Part shown: in pieces, positions 1 to 8,647 of the stretch
How the letters are laid out: every line of letters begins with the position of its first letter
Position numbering within the stretch: position 1 is the stretch's first letter
From: JBHIKY01 sp042139015
Lineage (GTDB): Bacteria > Bacillota > Bacilli > Bacillales > Marinococcaceae
Direction of reading: 5' to 3'
NCBI RefSeq assembly: GCF_042139015.1
Contig: NZ_JBHIKY010000010.1
Location: 72,621 to 136,620, forward strand
DNA: 64,000 nucleotides
Translations under genes and position numbers: made by a program
The notes under the pieces: model-generated
Told to the model about the DNA's origin: nothing
Databases searched by the model: none
The model's input: the letters and a program-made list of their open reading frames with translations, nothing else

Positions 1-68
1 ATAAGTCTGTATTGCCCCGCCTCGTATGGCGGGCACCGGTAATTTTTCAGTGCAGATGATTAAGACGT

Positions 69-1172
69 TCATGTCTCCTGGTTTCCTCCTTTCCTATCCT
101 TAGCGAGTTCTTCTAACACATTCCATTTACTATCTTCCAAAGCAATAATACTTTTCAGTTCTTGATCTAATTCTTCGGTCATAGTAATTGTCGGCGAGTA
201 GAGGATTTCTTTGACATTTTTGTAAAAAAGATTCGGAAGTGCTAAATCGATGAGAAGAATCTCGTATACCTCATCGGAGATAGGATTGGATTGTTCATAT
301 GCCTCGATCATTTCCCGTATCCATTGAATGTCCCAGACGCCGAGAGAGTGCATGCGGTCATTGATTAATTTTCGTAAATCCCGGATAGTGATATCAAAAG
401 CTACTCCATCTAAGTCAATGATCCACATTCCATTTTCACCCATCTGCGCATTTGACCATCCGTAATCCTGGTGGACCAGCCCGGTATCGGAAATTCCGCG
501 TGCGACAATCTCGTCATAGGACGAGTGAGCAAGCCGTTTACGTGCCTCTGACACCTGCTCTTTAAACATATCCACTACTGAAAGAACGGTAGAGCTGACA
601 GGCATTTCAGGGTAGGCTTCTGCAACCTCGTGGAACCATCTGAATTTTTTTTCCATTCTTGCGTACGTCCGCGGCCACCTGTGAAGACGAGAGGACATTT
701 CAGCCTCAGGCGGAGGTACATAACCTTTCGAAAGCTTATGAAATTCTCCGAGCGCTGTACACAGTTTTCTTGTTCCATCAATGTCCTGTTCCACCTGATA
801 TAGCGATTGCACCCATTCAGCTACAAACCAGAGCTTGCCTCCCATTTCGATATAGTTTTCGCCGGTTATAGTTTTAATGATCGCGGGGACCCTCATTTGC
901 TTTTCCATTACGAGATACTCCTGGGCTCCAAGGCTGAATTTGCTTTTTGTCGGCCGTCGGTGAAGAATTTTTAAACTGAAGGTGCCTTTATCCGTTTCCA
1001 TTCTCCAGATCGCTCCACCCAGGTCAGCTTTTGTTGCCATCACCGTTAAGTCCGTGGGGGTTAAGTCATAATGCTCCATTACCTGGAATGCCATATTTTC
1101 AATATAATCTGGAACATAAAAATCATTTGGGTTTTCTTCATGATTCCACGGCTGTATGAGTTGTTCAGACAT
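69..1172 (-). CDS. CotS-like spore coat / aminoglycoside phosphotransferase-fold protein
   Basis: This is a 367-residue protein with the kinase fold shared by aminoglycoside phosphotransferases and Bacillus CotS/YutH-type coat proteins. The catalytic-loop pattern H-x-D-x4-N lies at residues 234-241 (HQDYGWSN) and is followed by IIDLDG at 251-256, so the phosphotransfer residues look intact. The start is supported by a GGAGGTG ribosome site just before the ATG. Its substrate cannot be read from the sequence. The neighbouring sugar nucleotidyltransferase fits a spore-coat or spore-polysaccharide setting, but that is inference. Confidence 0.8.
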   Translation of the reverse strand: MSEQLIQPWNHEENPNDFYVPDYIENMAFQVMEHYDLTPTDLTVMATKADLGGAIWRMETDKGTFSLKILHRRPTKSKFSLGAQEYLVMEKQMRVPAIIKTITGENYIEMGGKLWFVAEWVQSLYQVEQDIDGTRKLCTALGEFHKLSKGYVPPPEAEMSSRLHRWPRTYARMEKKFRWFHEVAEAYPEMPVSSTVLSVVDMFKEQVSEARKRLAHSSYDEIVARGISDTGLVHQDYGWSNAQMGENGMWIIDLDGVAFDITIRDLRKLINDRMHSLGVWDIQWIREMIEAYEQSNPISDEVYEILLIDLALPNLFYKNVKEILYSPTITMTEELDQELKSIIALEDSKWNVLEELAKDRKGGNQET

Positions 1173-1277
1173 TATTTCACCTCCGTTTTATCAATATCTT
1201 ATTCTTCCATGAATGACCCGGTATGGATTCTTTCCTTACAAATTAATAAAATAGGCGGGAAAAAATAGGATATTGAC

Positions 1278-1394
1278 GTGCCGGTAAATGAAGGCATGCA
1301 GCAGCATTCTGATTTTGCCGGGCAGGCAGCACCAGCTGAAAAATCAGTAACTGAAGGAAAAAAATACTTTTCCCTTGGAGGCAAGTTGGCCTAG
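1278..1394 (+). CDS. possible small protein, 38 residues
   Basis: An open frame starting with GTG encodes a short hydrophilic peptide ending in GGKLA. It lies in the gap between the CotS-like gene and the nucleotidyltransferase. The only ribosome-site candidate is a weak AGGAT six bases upstream. No family was recognised. It is listed because the gap has no other content and the composition looks protein-like. Confidence 0.25.
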   Translation: MPVNEGMQQHSDFAGQAAPAEKSVTEGKKYFSLGGKLA

Positions 1395-1505
1395 TATCCG
1401 CCGTTACGGAAGAAGAATTCAATCAATATTGTATTTGTAAGAACAGCTATCTTATATAGTTCGGTTTATGTATATATGGGAAGCGAAAAAGAAAGGAGCT
1501 CAACT

Positions 1506-2553
1506 ATGAAAGGACTCATACTTGCAGCTGGAAGAGGCACACGGTTGAGACCGCTCTCTTATACCAAACCAAAGCCGCTGCTGCCTGTAATGAATCAGCC
1601 CGTAATCAGTTACAGCATTGAGAAGCTGCGCAGTCTGGGAATATACGACATTGGTATTGTTATTCATCCTGATCAGCAGGAAGTTTTTCAAGAATATCTG
1701 GTAGACCTGAAGAGTGAGGATATACAACTGAGTTATATTTATCAAACCAACCCGAAAGGTATTGCTCATGCTGTTGGGCAGGCGGAAGAGTTTATCGGAA
1801 CTGATGATTTTTTGTTATTGCTCGGGGATAACCTTATTGGTGACCAGCTTCATTCATTTAAAAAGGCGTTCGAGAGTGAGGAAATTCATGGAACTGTGAT
1901 GGTGACGAAAGTTAAGGAACCAAGTGATTATGGTATTGCAGAAATAAAACACCAGAAAATTGTTGGATTGGAAGAAAAGCCTGCTCACCCTAAATCAAAT
2001 ATGGCCGTTATCGGGGCTTATCTTTTTGATTTCAACATTTTCTGTGCAATAAAAGCAATAAAGCCTTCAGCACGAGGAGAGTATGAGATTACAGATGCGA
2101 TTCAATGGATGATTGATAACGGTTTCAGTATAAATTATTTAGAAGCAAAAGAACCAACCTTTGATGTGGGGACGATGGAGCGATGGCTCGAAGCAAATCA
2201 ATGGCTTCTTCAAAATAAGTATGTCTCAGAGAGTTCTTCTCCACTTTCATTTCCTCGGACAGTTATTATCCCACCTGTTATTATTGGAGAAAGTTGTAAA
2301 ATAAAAGACGCGGTGATTGGTCCTTACGTATCGATTGATTCCGATGTTGTTTTGAAAAAAATGCAGCATTCGAAACAGTATTGTCTTAAAAAATTCACGA
2401 ATAAAGAATATACCTTATACGATTGCAGACAGTGTGTTTGGAGAAAAATCAAAGCTGATCGGCAAGGATTTGAAAGAAAACACACTACACGGTGTATTTG
2501 GAGATGATTCAACCTTTATTCTTTCTAATTCAAAACTTAAAAAGAAAAAGTAA
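1506..2553 (+). pseudogene. glucose-1-phosphate thymidylyltransferase-like nucleotidyltransferase, C-terminus frameshifted
   Basis: The protein begins at ATG 1506 after a GAAAGGAG site. It opens with the sugar-nucleotidyltransferase signature LILAAGRGTRLRPLSYTKPK, and later shows LGDNLIGD and a FDVGT motif, so the catalytic domain is complete. From about residue 255 a left-handed beta-helix (hexapeptide) tail begins (VIIPPVIIGESCKI). At the seven-A run near 2353-2359 the frame shifts. As read, translation ends at 2507 with unrelated residues. One A fewer restores a plausible helix (CSIRNSIVLKNSRIK) ending at the stop 2551-2553. Either this is a real mutation or sequencing error, or ribosomes slip at the run. 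The enzyme would make an NDP-sugar, possibly for spore or surface polysaccharide. Confidence 0.75.
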
Positions 2554-2555
2554 TG

Positions 2556-2587
2556 AAAAAGAGAGCAGCGGCTACTCTCTTTTTTTT
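2556..2587 (+). terminator. Rho-independent terminator after the nucleotidyltransferase
   Basis: The arms AAGAGAG and CTCTCTT flank a nine-base loop and run into a T tract. The hairpin begins just after the frame-restored stop at 2553, which supports that position as the true gene end. Confidence 0.75.
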
Positions 2588-2589
2588 AT

Positions 2590-2880
2590 TGCGAAAAAGG
2601 AGTCTTACTGCTGATCAAGGAATGTAAAAGCAGAACTTCGGACCATAGATCTTGGAAACGACAGAGATCACAGGAGGAATGTACACAGAAGAGTTGCTGA
2701 ATGCTGTGGCAGCTCCCGTGCTCATTCAAAAATTAAAGCGCTTGATATCGTATGCCTTGATCCGAAAAAGGAACTTAGAGATATCACCTTAAAAACGGCG
2801 GTACACACCATGCTTTCTTTCTTAACCGGCTACATAAAAAGGAAATTCGTTATAATTCCATAAGAAGAACGTATATTAGT
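2590..2880. other. intergenic region with possible decayed coding sequence
   Basis: Short open stretches occur in two frames (for example one reading EITGGMYTEELLNAV and another KALDIVCLDPKKELRDITLK), each interrupted by stops. This looks like a degraded gene, but I do not recognise its family. Confidence 0.3.
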
Positions 2881-2886
2881 AAGGAA

Positions 2887-2916
2887 TTGACAGTATCTTA
2901 AGAAAGCGCTTACAAT
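2887..2916 (+). promoter_or_regulatory. hut promoter with embedded CcpA (cre) site
   Basis: A consensus -35 TTGACA (2887-2892) and a -10 TACAAT (2911-2916) are separated by 18 bases. Between and into the -10 lies AGAAAGCGCTTACA (2901-2914), which matches the catabolite-response element consensus except at its first base. Binding of CcpA here would block RNA polymerase, giving carbon catabolite repression of histidine use. Confidence 0.8.
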
Positions 2917-2977
2917 ATAATTAAGCAGGTACACGTAAAAAGAATTACAGGCTTGTCAGCGGAAAAGAGTGTGTAGG

Positions 2978-3421
2978 ATGTCATTGAGTAAAGACTCGCG
3001 TATAGGGAGAAGTGCTGTTCTGTTAGTGCTCAGTGATACTCCAGTCACGGAATTAGAGCAAATTAAAAAATTACAGTGGAAATGCTGTACGGGAAAAGTT
3101 GGTTCTATGGAAGCCCAAAAGGTGGTAGCCGCCATTGAGACTGCTTCAAAAAAGCATGAAATAATTAAAACGGGATTGTACCGGGAAGGTCATGCCTTAT
3201 ATCATGCTATCGTTGAAGCGCTTCATGGAGTTACGCGCGGGCAGATGCAGCTGGGATCCATGCTTCGAACGGTCGGATTGCGGTTCGCTGTGGTTAGAGG
3301 CACACCGTATATAAACGATCATGAAGGAGAATGGATCGCAGTTTCCCTGTATGGCACGATTGGAGCACCAGTAAAAGGTGCCGAGCACGAAACGATCGGT
3401 TTAGGAGTAAATCATATTTAA
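2978..3421 (+). CDS. hutP: HutP, RNA-binding antiterminator of the histidine-utilisation operon
   Basis: HutP binds mRNA in the presence of L-histidine and Mg2+ and prevents termination ahead of hutH. The 147-residue product carries the family core GKVGSMEAQKVVAAIETASKK-like stretch near residue 40, the REGHALYHA and LHGVTRGQM segments and a conserved end AEHETIGLGVNHI. An upstream in-frame GTG at 2969 is an alternative start; ATG 2978 matches the usual family N-terminus (MSLSKDSRIGR). It lies between a cre-controlled promoter and an RNA antiterminator, directly ahead of hutH, the arrangement found in Bacillus subtilis. Confidence 0.95.
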   Translation: MSLSKDSRIGRSAVLLVLSDTPVTELEQIKKLQWKCCTGKVGSMEAQKVVAAIETASKKHEIIKTGLYREGHALYHAIVEALHGVTRGQMQLGSMLRTVGLRFAVVRGTPYINDHEGEWIAVSLYGTIGAPVKGAEHETIGLGVNHI

Positions 3422-3433
3422 ATAAGCGGCCTA

Positions 3434-3502
3434 TAGTTATTAGCAGAAAATAGGAGGCTGTATCAACGGAACCTTTGCAGGTTTCTTTGGTACAGTTTTT
3501 TT
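3434..3502 (+). promoter_or_regulatory. HutP-binding NAG triplets and conditional terminator upstream of hutH
   Basis: UAG triplets at 3434-3436 and 3441-3443 are four bases apart, and CAG 3444-3446 and UAG 3451-3453 are also four bases apart. This N4-spaced NAG pattern is what HutP hexamers read. Directly after is a long hairpin with arms 3458-3473 (ends CTGTATC and CGGAACC) and 3480-3495, followed by a T run to 3502. Without histidine the hairpin should terminate; histidine-bound HutP should disrupt it. Confidence 0.85.
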
Positions 3503-3533
3503 AATGAGAGGAAAAGGAATTAAGAACGGGGGG

Positions 3534-5060
3534 ATGAAAATGGTAATTCTTACAGGAAACTCACTTACCATGGACGAAGTGAAAGATGTAATATTCTGTA
3601 AGGAGCCGGTAAGCGCAGATCAAGAGGCGATAGCAAAAGTACAAGAAAGCCGAAAAGCGGTAGAGAATATCGTCGAAAATGGTTCGATTGTTTACGGTAT
3701 TAATACCGGGTTTGGAAAATTTAGTGATGTATTAATTCAAAAACACGATGTGCAGGCTCTGCAAAAAAACCTTATTTATTCTCATGCATGCGGCATTGGC
3801 GCCCCGTTTCATGAAACCGTGTCCCGGGCTATGCTGCTGCTTCGCGCAAATGCCCTTTTGAAAGGATACTCGGGTGTGCGTCCATTCTTAATTGAAAAAT
3901 TAATTGAATTTTTAAATAAACAAATACATCCTGTCATACCAGAAAAGGGGTCACTTGGAGCAAGTGGAGATTTGGCCCCACTATCTCATTTAACACTTGC
4001 TCTACTAGGGGAAGGGATGGTCTTCTATCAGGGTGACCTTTTACCTGCCGGAAAGGCACTGCAAGGAGAAGGAATAGAACCGCTGATACTCACTGCCAAA
4101 GAAGGACTGGCGATGATTAACGGAACGCAGGCAATGACCGCAGCCGGGATAACAGCATACCTGGAGGCTGAAACACTTGCGTATCAATCGGAAATGACGG
4201 CCGCCATCACACTGGAGGGATTACGCGGAATTGGGGATGCATTTGATGAAGATATTCACACAGCACGCGGCTATCCGGAACAGACGGCTACTGCAGAAAG
4301 AATAAGAACATATCTAGAAAAAAGCAAACTCGTAACCTCGCAGGGTGAGCTCCGTGTCCAGGATGCTTATTCTCTTCGCTGCATTCCTCAGGTTCACGGA
4401 GCCACCTGGCAGGCATTGAACTATGTCAAAGAAAAGCTTGTGATTGAAATGAATGCAGCTACCGATAATCCTCTCATTTTTAACGGCGGACAAAAAATTA
4501 TTTCAGGAGGGAATTTCCACGGCCAGCCTATTGCGCTGGCAATGGATTTTTTGGGAATTGCCATGGCCGAGCTCGCAAGCATTTCCGAACGGAGAATTGA
4601 AAGACTTGTCAATCCCCAGTTGAATGATCTGCCTCCTTTTTTAAGTCCAGAACCAGGTCTGCAGTCAGGGGCGATGATAATGCAATACGCTGCAGCTTCG
4701 CTCGTTTCTGAGAATAAAACGCTGGCGCATCCGGCAAGTGTGGATTCGATCCCATCCTCCGCAAATCAAGAGGATCATGTAAGCATGGGAACGATCGCTG
4801 CCAGGCATGCCGCCCAAATTATTGAGAATGTGAGAAATGTTGTGGCAATTGAAACAATCTGTGCAATACAGGCAGCAGAATACCGCGGAAAAGACAAGAT
4901 GGCACCGCGCACAAGAGCATATTTAGAGAAAGCCAGAAGAGCGGTTCCATTTATCGATTGTGATCGTCCCTTTTACAAAGATATACAATCCATGGCTGAA
5001 TGGTTGAAGGCATCCCCCGCTCCAAAACCAGATCGAGACGTCAAAGCAGCACAATCGTAA
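3534..5060 (+). CDS. hutH: histidine ammonia-lyase
   Basis: HutH removes ammonia from L-histidine to give urocanate, the first step of histidine breakdown. The Ala-Ser-Gly triplet that cyclises into the MIO cofactor is at residues 143-145 (GSLGASGDLAPLSH), and the family stretches GINTGFGKFSDVLIQ, SSANQEDHVSMGT and NAATDNPLIF are present. Start ATG 3534 follows a G-rich ribosome site and gives 508 residues, the usual length; ATG 3540 is also possible. It is controlled by HutP through the terminator just upstream. The rest of the pathway (hutU, hutI, hutG, hutM) is not next to it. Confidence 0.96.
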   Translation: MKMVILTGNSLTMDEVKDVIFCKEPVSADQEAIAKVQESRKAVENIVENGSIVYGINTGFGKFSDVLIQKHDVQALQKNLIYSHACGIGAPFHETVSRAMLLLRANALLKGYSGVRPFLIEKLIEFLNKQIHPVIPEKGSLGASGDLAPLSHLTLALLGEGMVFYQGDLLPAGKALQGEGIEPLILTAKEGLAMINGTQAMTAAGITAYLEAETLAYQSEMTAAITLEGLRGIGDAFDEDIHTARGYPEQTATAERIRTYLEKSKLVTSQGELRVQDAYSLRCIPQVHGATWQALNYVKEKLVIEMNAATDNPLIFNGGQKIISGGNFHGQPIALAMDFLGIAMAELASISERRIERLVNPQLNDLPPFLSPEPGLQSGAMIMQYAAASLVSENKTLAHPASVDSIPSSANQEDHVSMGTIAARHAAQIIENVRNVVAIETICAIQAAEYRGKDKMAPRTRAYLEKARRAVPFIDCDRPFYKDIQSMAEWLKASPAPKPDRDVKAAQS

Positions 5061-5212
5061 CTCACTCCTTTGATTCTTTTTAGTATGACTATTGAGGAAG
5101 TAAATAATGCTGGTAATAAAAGCCGTATACTTTCTATGATAAAGAAATGAGCATTTGGAAATCATAATATTGTGGTATGCTTTCCCATACTTTAAAGAAA
5201 AGAGGAGAAGAA

Positions 5213-5494
5213 ATGAATAAATTTTTTCGTCAAAATAATCCGTTCTTTAAGATGGGGCGAAGAAGGAATTTCTTTGGTGCAAAGAGAAGAGGTAACCGTG
5301 GAAGAATGGGAATGTTCTTGTCTTTATTAGGAGTTGGAGCCGGCGCTGCCTGGTTTGGTCTATCACAGGGGCGCACCCAAAACAGCCAGCAGATGCAGAA
5401 CATGCTCTCCGGGCTTCAGCGCAACATGCCTGCTGCAGAAACTGCCTTCTCAGAAGAAATTACCCCGGACACGCCAAATAAAGAGAACGAATAA
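5213..5494 (+). CDS. small basic membrane protein of unknown function
   Basis: The 93-residue product starts at ATG 5213 after AGAGGAG. The N-terminal 35 residues are rich in Arg, Lys and Phe, followed by one Gly/Ala-rich hydrophobic segment (LLGVGAGAAWFGLS, about residues 39-52) and an acidic polar tail. This layout recalls small Bacillus proteins of the DUF3918/YrzQ sort, but the match is only by general appearance. It stands alone between hutH and the aminotransferase and has its own terminator. Confidence 0.6.
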   Translation: MNKFFRQNNPFFKMGRRRNFFGAKRRGNRGRMGMFLSLLGVGAGAAWFGLSQGRTQNSQQMQNMLSGLQRNMPAAETAFSEEITPDTPNKENE

Positions 5495-5505
5495 AATGGT
5501 TTGTA

Positions 5506-5535
5506 GGAGCCTGGGAATTGGCTCAGGCTCCTTTT
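5506..5535 (+). terminator. Rho-independent terminator
   Basis: Perfect eight-base arms GGAGCCTG (5506-5513) and CAGGCTCC (5524-5531) are followed by TTTT. It closes the small membrane-protein gene. Confidence 0.85.
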
Positions 5536-5617
5536 CCATACATACCAGCTATTTTCTTTAGCTGCATGGATGACAGGCAAAAATGGAGGCTTCTTCTTAA
5601 AAAGAAAGGAGTAAGTC

Positions 5618-6793
5618 ATGGAATGGAAATCAAAACGTGTTGCCGCTGTGCCGCCGTATTTATTTTCCCACATTAACAAGCAGAAAGCCGAGCTCTTAAA
5701 AATGGGTGCAGATGTGATTGATCTAGGTATCGGTGCCCCTGATCTGCCTACAGCTCCACATATTGTAGATAAGCTGATTGAAGAAATGAAAGACCCTTTA
5801 AACTTTAAATATTCTTCGTATGGAGGCTGTGATGAATTTCGGGAAGCTGTGGCGGCATACTACCAGAGGGAATTTTCTGTAGAACTGGATCCGTCTAAAG
5901 AAATTTTAGCATTAATTGGATCGAAGGAAGGGATCGGCCATTTTTTTCCTTCTGTGTTAAATCCAGGTGATTCTATTTTACTGCCGGACCCCGGCTACCC
6001 TGCCTATCAGGCAGCAGCCGTATTAGCAGGTATCGAACCAATTTCATATCCATTAAAGGAAGAAAATTTATTTATTGTAGATTTTGATGATATTGAAAAA
6101 CAGAAGGCTGAAGAAGCCAAGGCACTCGTGTTGAATTATCCAGGTAATCCGACTGCAGCCTCCGTGGAACCTTCGTTTTTTCAAACAGCTGCGGATTTTG
6201 CAGAAAAGTATAATTTACTGCTTATTCATGATGCTGCATATAACCGGGTCACGTTTGGGGCCTATGATGCCCCGAGTCTTCTGCAAGCGAAGGGCGAGCG
6301 CGGAAGATTGGTAGAGTTTGGATCACTTTCAAAAGCCTACTGTATGACAGGGTGGCGGATCGGTTATGCGGCAGGATCGGAAAAAGCATTGGAAAGTCTT
6401 GCTGTGATGAAAAGCAACCTGGACACAAGTCAGTTTCTGCCGGTGCAAAAAGCAGCTGCCTTTGCATTAACGGGGGATCAGGCATGTGTAAAAAAACAAA
6501 ACCACATTTTTGAAAATCGGATGGAGACGATGTACAAAGAGCTTCGCAAAGGAGGAATTGAACTGCACAAGCCAAAGGGGAGCATTTTCTTATGGTGTAA
6601 AGTACCGGGTCAGAGACATTCTAAAGAATTTGCCGAAAATTTGCTGAAGAAAGAAGGAGTAATTGTTTCTCCTGGTGCTGCATTTGGTTCGGCCGGAGAG
6701 AATTATTTTAGGATCTCTTTATCCGTTGATGAAAATAGATTACTAGAAGCCGCGGCAAGAATCAGTCATTTTATTGCTGAGGGAGGAAGTTAA
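5618..6793 (+). CDS. class I/II PLP-dependent aminotransferase (LL-DAP/alanine aminotransferase-like)
   Basis: The 391-residue protein has the fold type I layout: GIGAPDLPTAPHIVD near residue 35, DPGYPAYQ near 128, NYPGNPTAA near 175, HDAAYNR near 206, and the PLP lysine K239 in GSLSKAYCMTGWRIGYA. A good GAAAGGAG site precedes ATG 5618. The substrate cannot be fixed; the sequence is nearest in style to LL-diaminopimelate and alanine aminotransferases. The next gene starts two bases after its stop, so a 2-oxo acid made or used here may be shared with the TPP enzyme (inference). Confidence 0.85.
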   Translation: MEWKSKRVAAVPPYLFSHINKQKAELLKMGADVIDLGIGAPDLPTAPHIVDKLIEEMKDPLNFKYSSYGGCDEFREAVAAYYQREFSVELDPSKEILALIGSKEGIGHFFPSVLNPGDSILLPDPGYPAYQAAAVLAGIEPISYPLKEENLFIVDFDDIEKQKAEEAKALVLNYPGNPTAASVEPSFFQTAADFAEKYNLLLIHDAAYNRVTFGAYDAPSLLQAKGERGRLVEFGSLSKAYCMTGWRIGYAAGSEKALESLAVMKSNLDTSQFLPVQKAAAFALTGDQACVKKQNHIFENRMETMYKELRKGGIELHKPKGSIFLWCKVPGQRHSKEFAENLLKKEGVIVSPGAAFGSAGENYFRISLSVDENRLLEAAARISHFIAEGGS

Positions 6794-6794
6794 T

Positions 6795-8438
6795 ATGCCA
6801 GAAATGAGCTGTGCGGAAGCAATCGTTGAGTGTATGGTACGTGAACAGGTGAAAAAAGTATTCTGTGTACCAGGAGAAAGTTATCTTCCGTTATTGGATG
6901 TTCTTTATGACAGTGACATCGACGTTATTTCGAACCGTCATGAAGGTGGTGCTGCGTTTATGGCCGAAGGGTATGCAAAGGCAACAAATGAAACTGCTGT
7001 CGTGCTTGCAACAAGAGGAGTAGGTGCCTCTAACCTTTCCATCGGTATTCATACTGCTTTTCAGGATTCTACCCCAATGGTCGTATTTCTTGGGCAGGTC
7101 CAGTCAAATTTTAAAGGAAGAGAAGGCTTTCAAGAAATGGAGCTGGACAGGTTTCTCAGTGAAATGACAAAGTGGGGTGTAGAACTTCTTCAGTCGGAAC
7201 GCACCCCGGAACTGATTCAAAGAGCATTTAGAACAGCTGTATCCGGGCGTCCCGGGCCGGTGGTGGTATCTCTTCCGGAAGATGTTCTTCCGCAGGTGGC
7301 GGAAATGACTTTTGCCCCGCCTTCTGCAGCGCCAAAACCGACGTTAACTAAAGAACAAGGAATAGATGTCTTCCGCCATATAAACAGTGCAGAGCGTCCG
7401 GTAATTATTGCCGGCGGCGGAATAAAGGCAGCGAATGCGGAATCCTCCCTAAAAAAGCTGGCAGAGCAAACCGGGATACCCGTTGTTTCATCCTTTCGGA
7501 GGCAGGATGTTTTTCCAAACAATCATGAGCTTTATTGTGGTCACTTAGGGCTGGGAAGTCCAAGCCAGCAAGTGGAAACGGTGAAAAAGGCAGACGTTAT
7601 TTTGGCTATCGGTTCTAGATTGTCTGAGGTCACCACACAGGATTATACCATTATTACATCTGATCATACCCTCATACATATTGATATTGATACAAATAGT
7701 ATTGGAAAAGTTTTTCCGCCGGTACTCGGGATTGCAGCCGATGCAAAGAATGCCTGTGATGCCTTAATAGAGGAATGCAGGGAGGTAGATGTGAAGCGTT
7801 GGATATCCTGGAAAACTGAGCGGAGAGAAGCTTTTGAAAAAAGTAGTCGTCTTGAAGATGTCAGGGAAGAAAAAGTTTCTATCGGCTACAAGGAAATCAT
7901 GTCGATTTTTAATGAATTAAAGCCAAAGGATTGCTTTGTTACCAACGATGCAGGAAATTTCGCGGCATGGCTTCATAATTTTCACACTTTTACGGCGGAA
8001 AAATCTTTTGCTGGGCCGACGTCCGGGGCGATGGGATACGGATTTCCCGCAGCGATAGGTGCAAAGCTTGCACTTCCAAAAAAACCAGTAGTAAGTTTTT
8101 CAGGGGACGGAGGCTTTATGATGACGATGCAGGAAATCGAAACAGCCGTCCGCTGTAAGGTAGCAGTTATTGCGTTGGTATTTAATAATGCCACCTACGG
8201 CACCATCCGAATGCATCAGGAAAAGATTTATCCGGATCGGGTAATCGGAACGCGTTTCGGGGAGGTGAATTTCTCGAAAATTGCAGACGCAATGGGAGCC
8301 GTGGGAGTGAGAGCAGAGTCGGCTGTAGAATTTCGAAAAGCTTTTCAAAAAGCTCTGCAGGAAACGGAACGGCCGGTGATAATAGAGATGAAAATGAATC
8401 CAAAGCAACTCTCTCCGACAATGATTTTATCTGAATAG
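6795..8438 (+). CDS. thiamine pyrophosphate-dependent enzyme, acetolactate synthase-like
   Basis: The 547-residue protein shows the three-domain layout of acetolactate synthase relatives. The catalytic glutamate is E50 in NRHEGGAAFMAEGYAKA, and the TPP/Mg motif starts near residue 437 (SGDGGFMM, ending VFNN). The start is ATG 6795 behind GGGAGGAAG, which overlaps the end of the aminotransferase gene, so the two are translationally linked. No regulatory small subunit (ilvH) is adjacent, so biosynthetic acetolactate synthase is not assured. It could be another 2-oxo-acid ligase or decarboxylase acting with the upstream aminotransferase. Confidence 0.85.
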   Translation: MPEMSCAEAIVECMVREQVKKVFCVPGESYLPLLDVLYDSDIDVISNRHEGGAAFMAEGYAKATNETAVVLATRGVGASNLSIGIHTAFQDSTPMVVFLGQVQSNFKGREGFQEMELDRFLSEMTKWGVELLQSERTPELIQRAFRTAVSGRPGPVVVSLPEDVLPQVAEMTFAPPSAAPKPTLTKEQGIDVFRHINSAERPVIIAGGGIKAANAESSLKKLAEQTGIPVVSSFRRQDVFPNNHELYCGHLGLGSPSQQVETVKKADVILAIGSRLSEVTTQDYTIITSDHTLIHIDIDTNSIGKVFPPVLGIAADAKNACDALIEECREVDVKRWISWKTERREAFEKSSRLEDVREEKVSIGYKEIMSIFNELKPKDCFVTNDAGNFAAWLHNFHTFTAEKSFAGPTSGAMGYGFPAAIGAKLALPKKPVVSFSGDGGFMMTMQEIETAVRCKVAVIALVFNNATYGTIRMHQEKIYPDRVIGTRFGEVNFSKIADAMGAVGVRAESAVEFRKAFQKALQETERPVIIEMKMNPKQLSPTMILSE

Positions 8439-8445
8439 CAAGACT

Positions 8446-8472
8446 AAAACCTGGTGGAAGCCGGGTTTTTTG
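8446..8472 (+). terminator. Rho-independent terminator
   Basis: AAACCTGG and CCGGGTTT arms around GTGGAAG run into a T stretch, directly behind the TPP-enzyme gene. Confidence 0.75.
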
Positions 8473-8647
8473 TATAGGACATTTACAAGATAAGCTGAGG
8501 CTTTCTTTTTTTGGAGCAGGAGGCAAGGATAGTAATTCATTAAAAGAACTTAAAATTCAGATTTCTTTTTAAATAAAGGTTGACTAAGAAGGATATCATG
8601 CATTAAAGTTTATATTTAGAAGGAAAAACTTCATCAGAGGAGACGGT

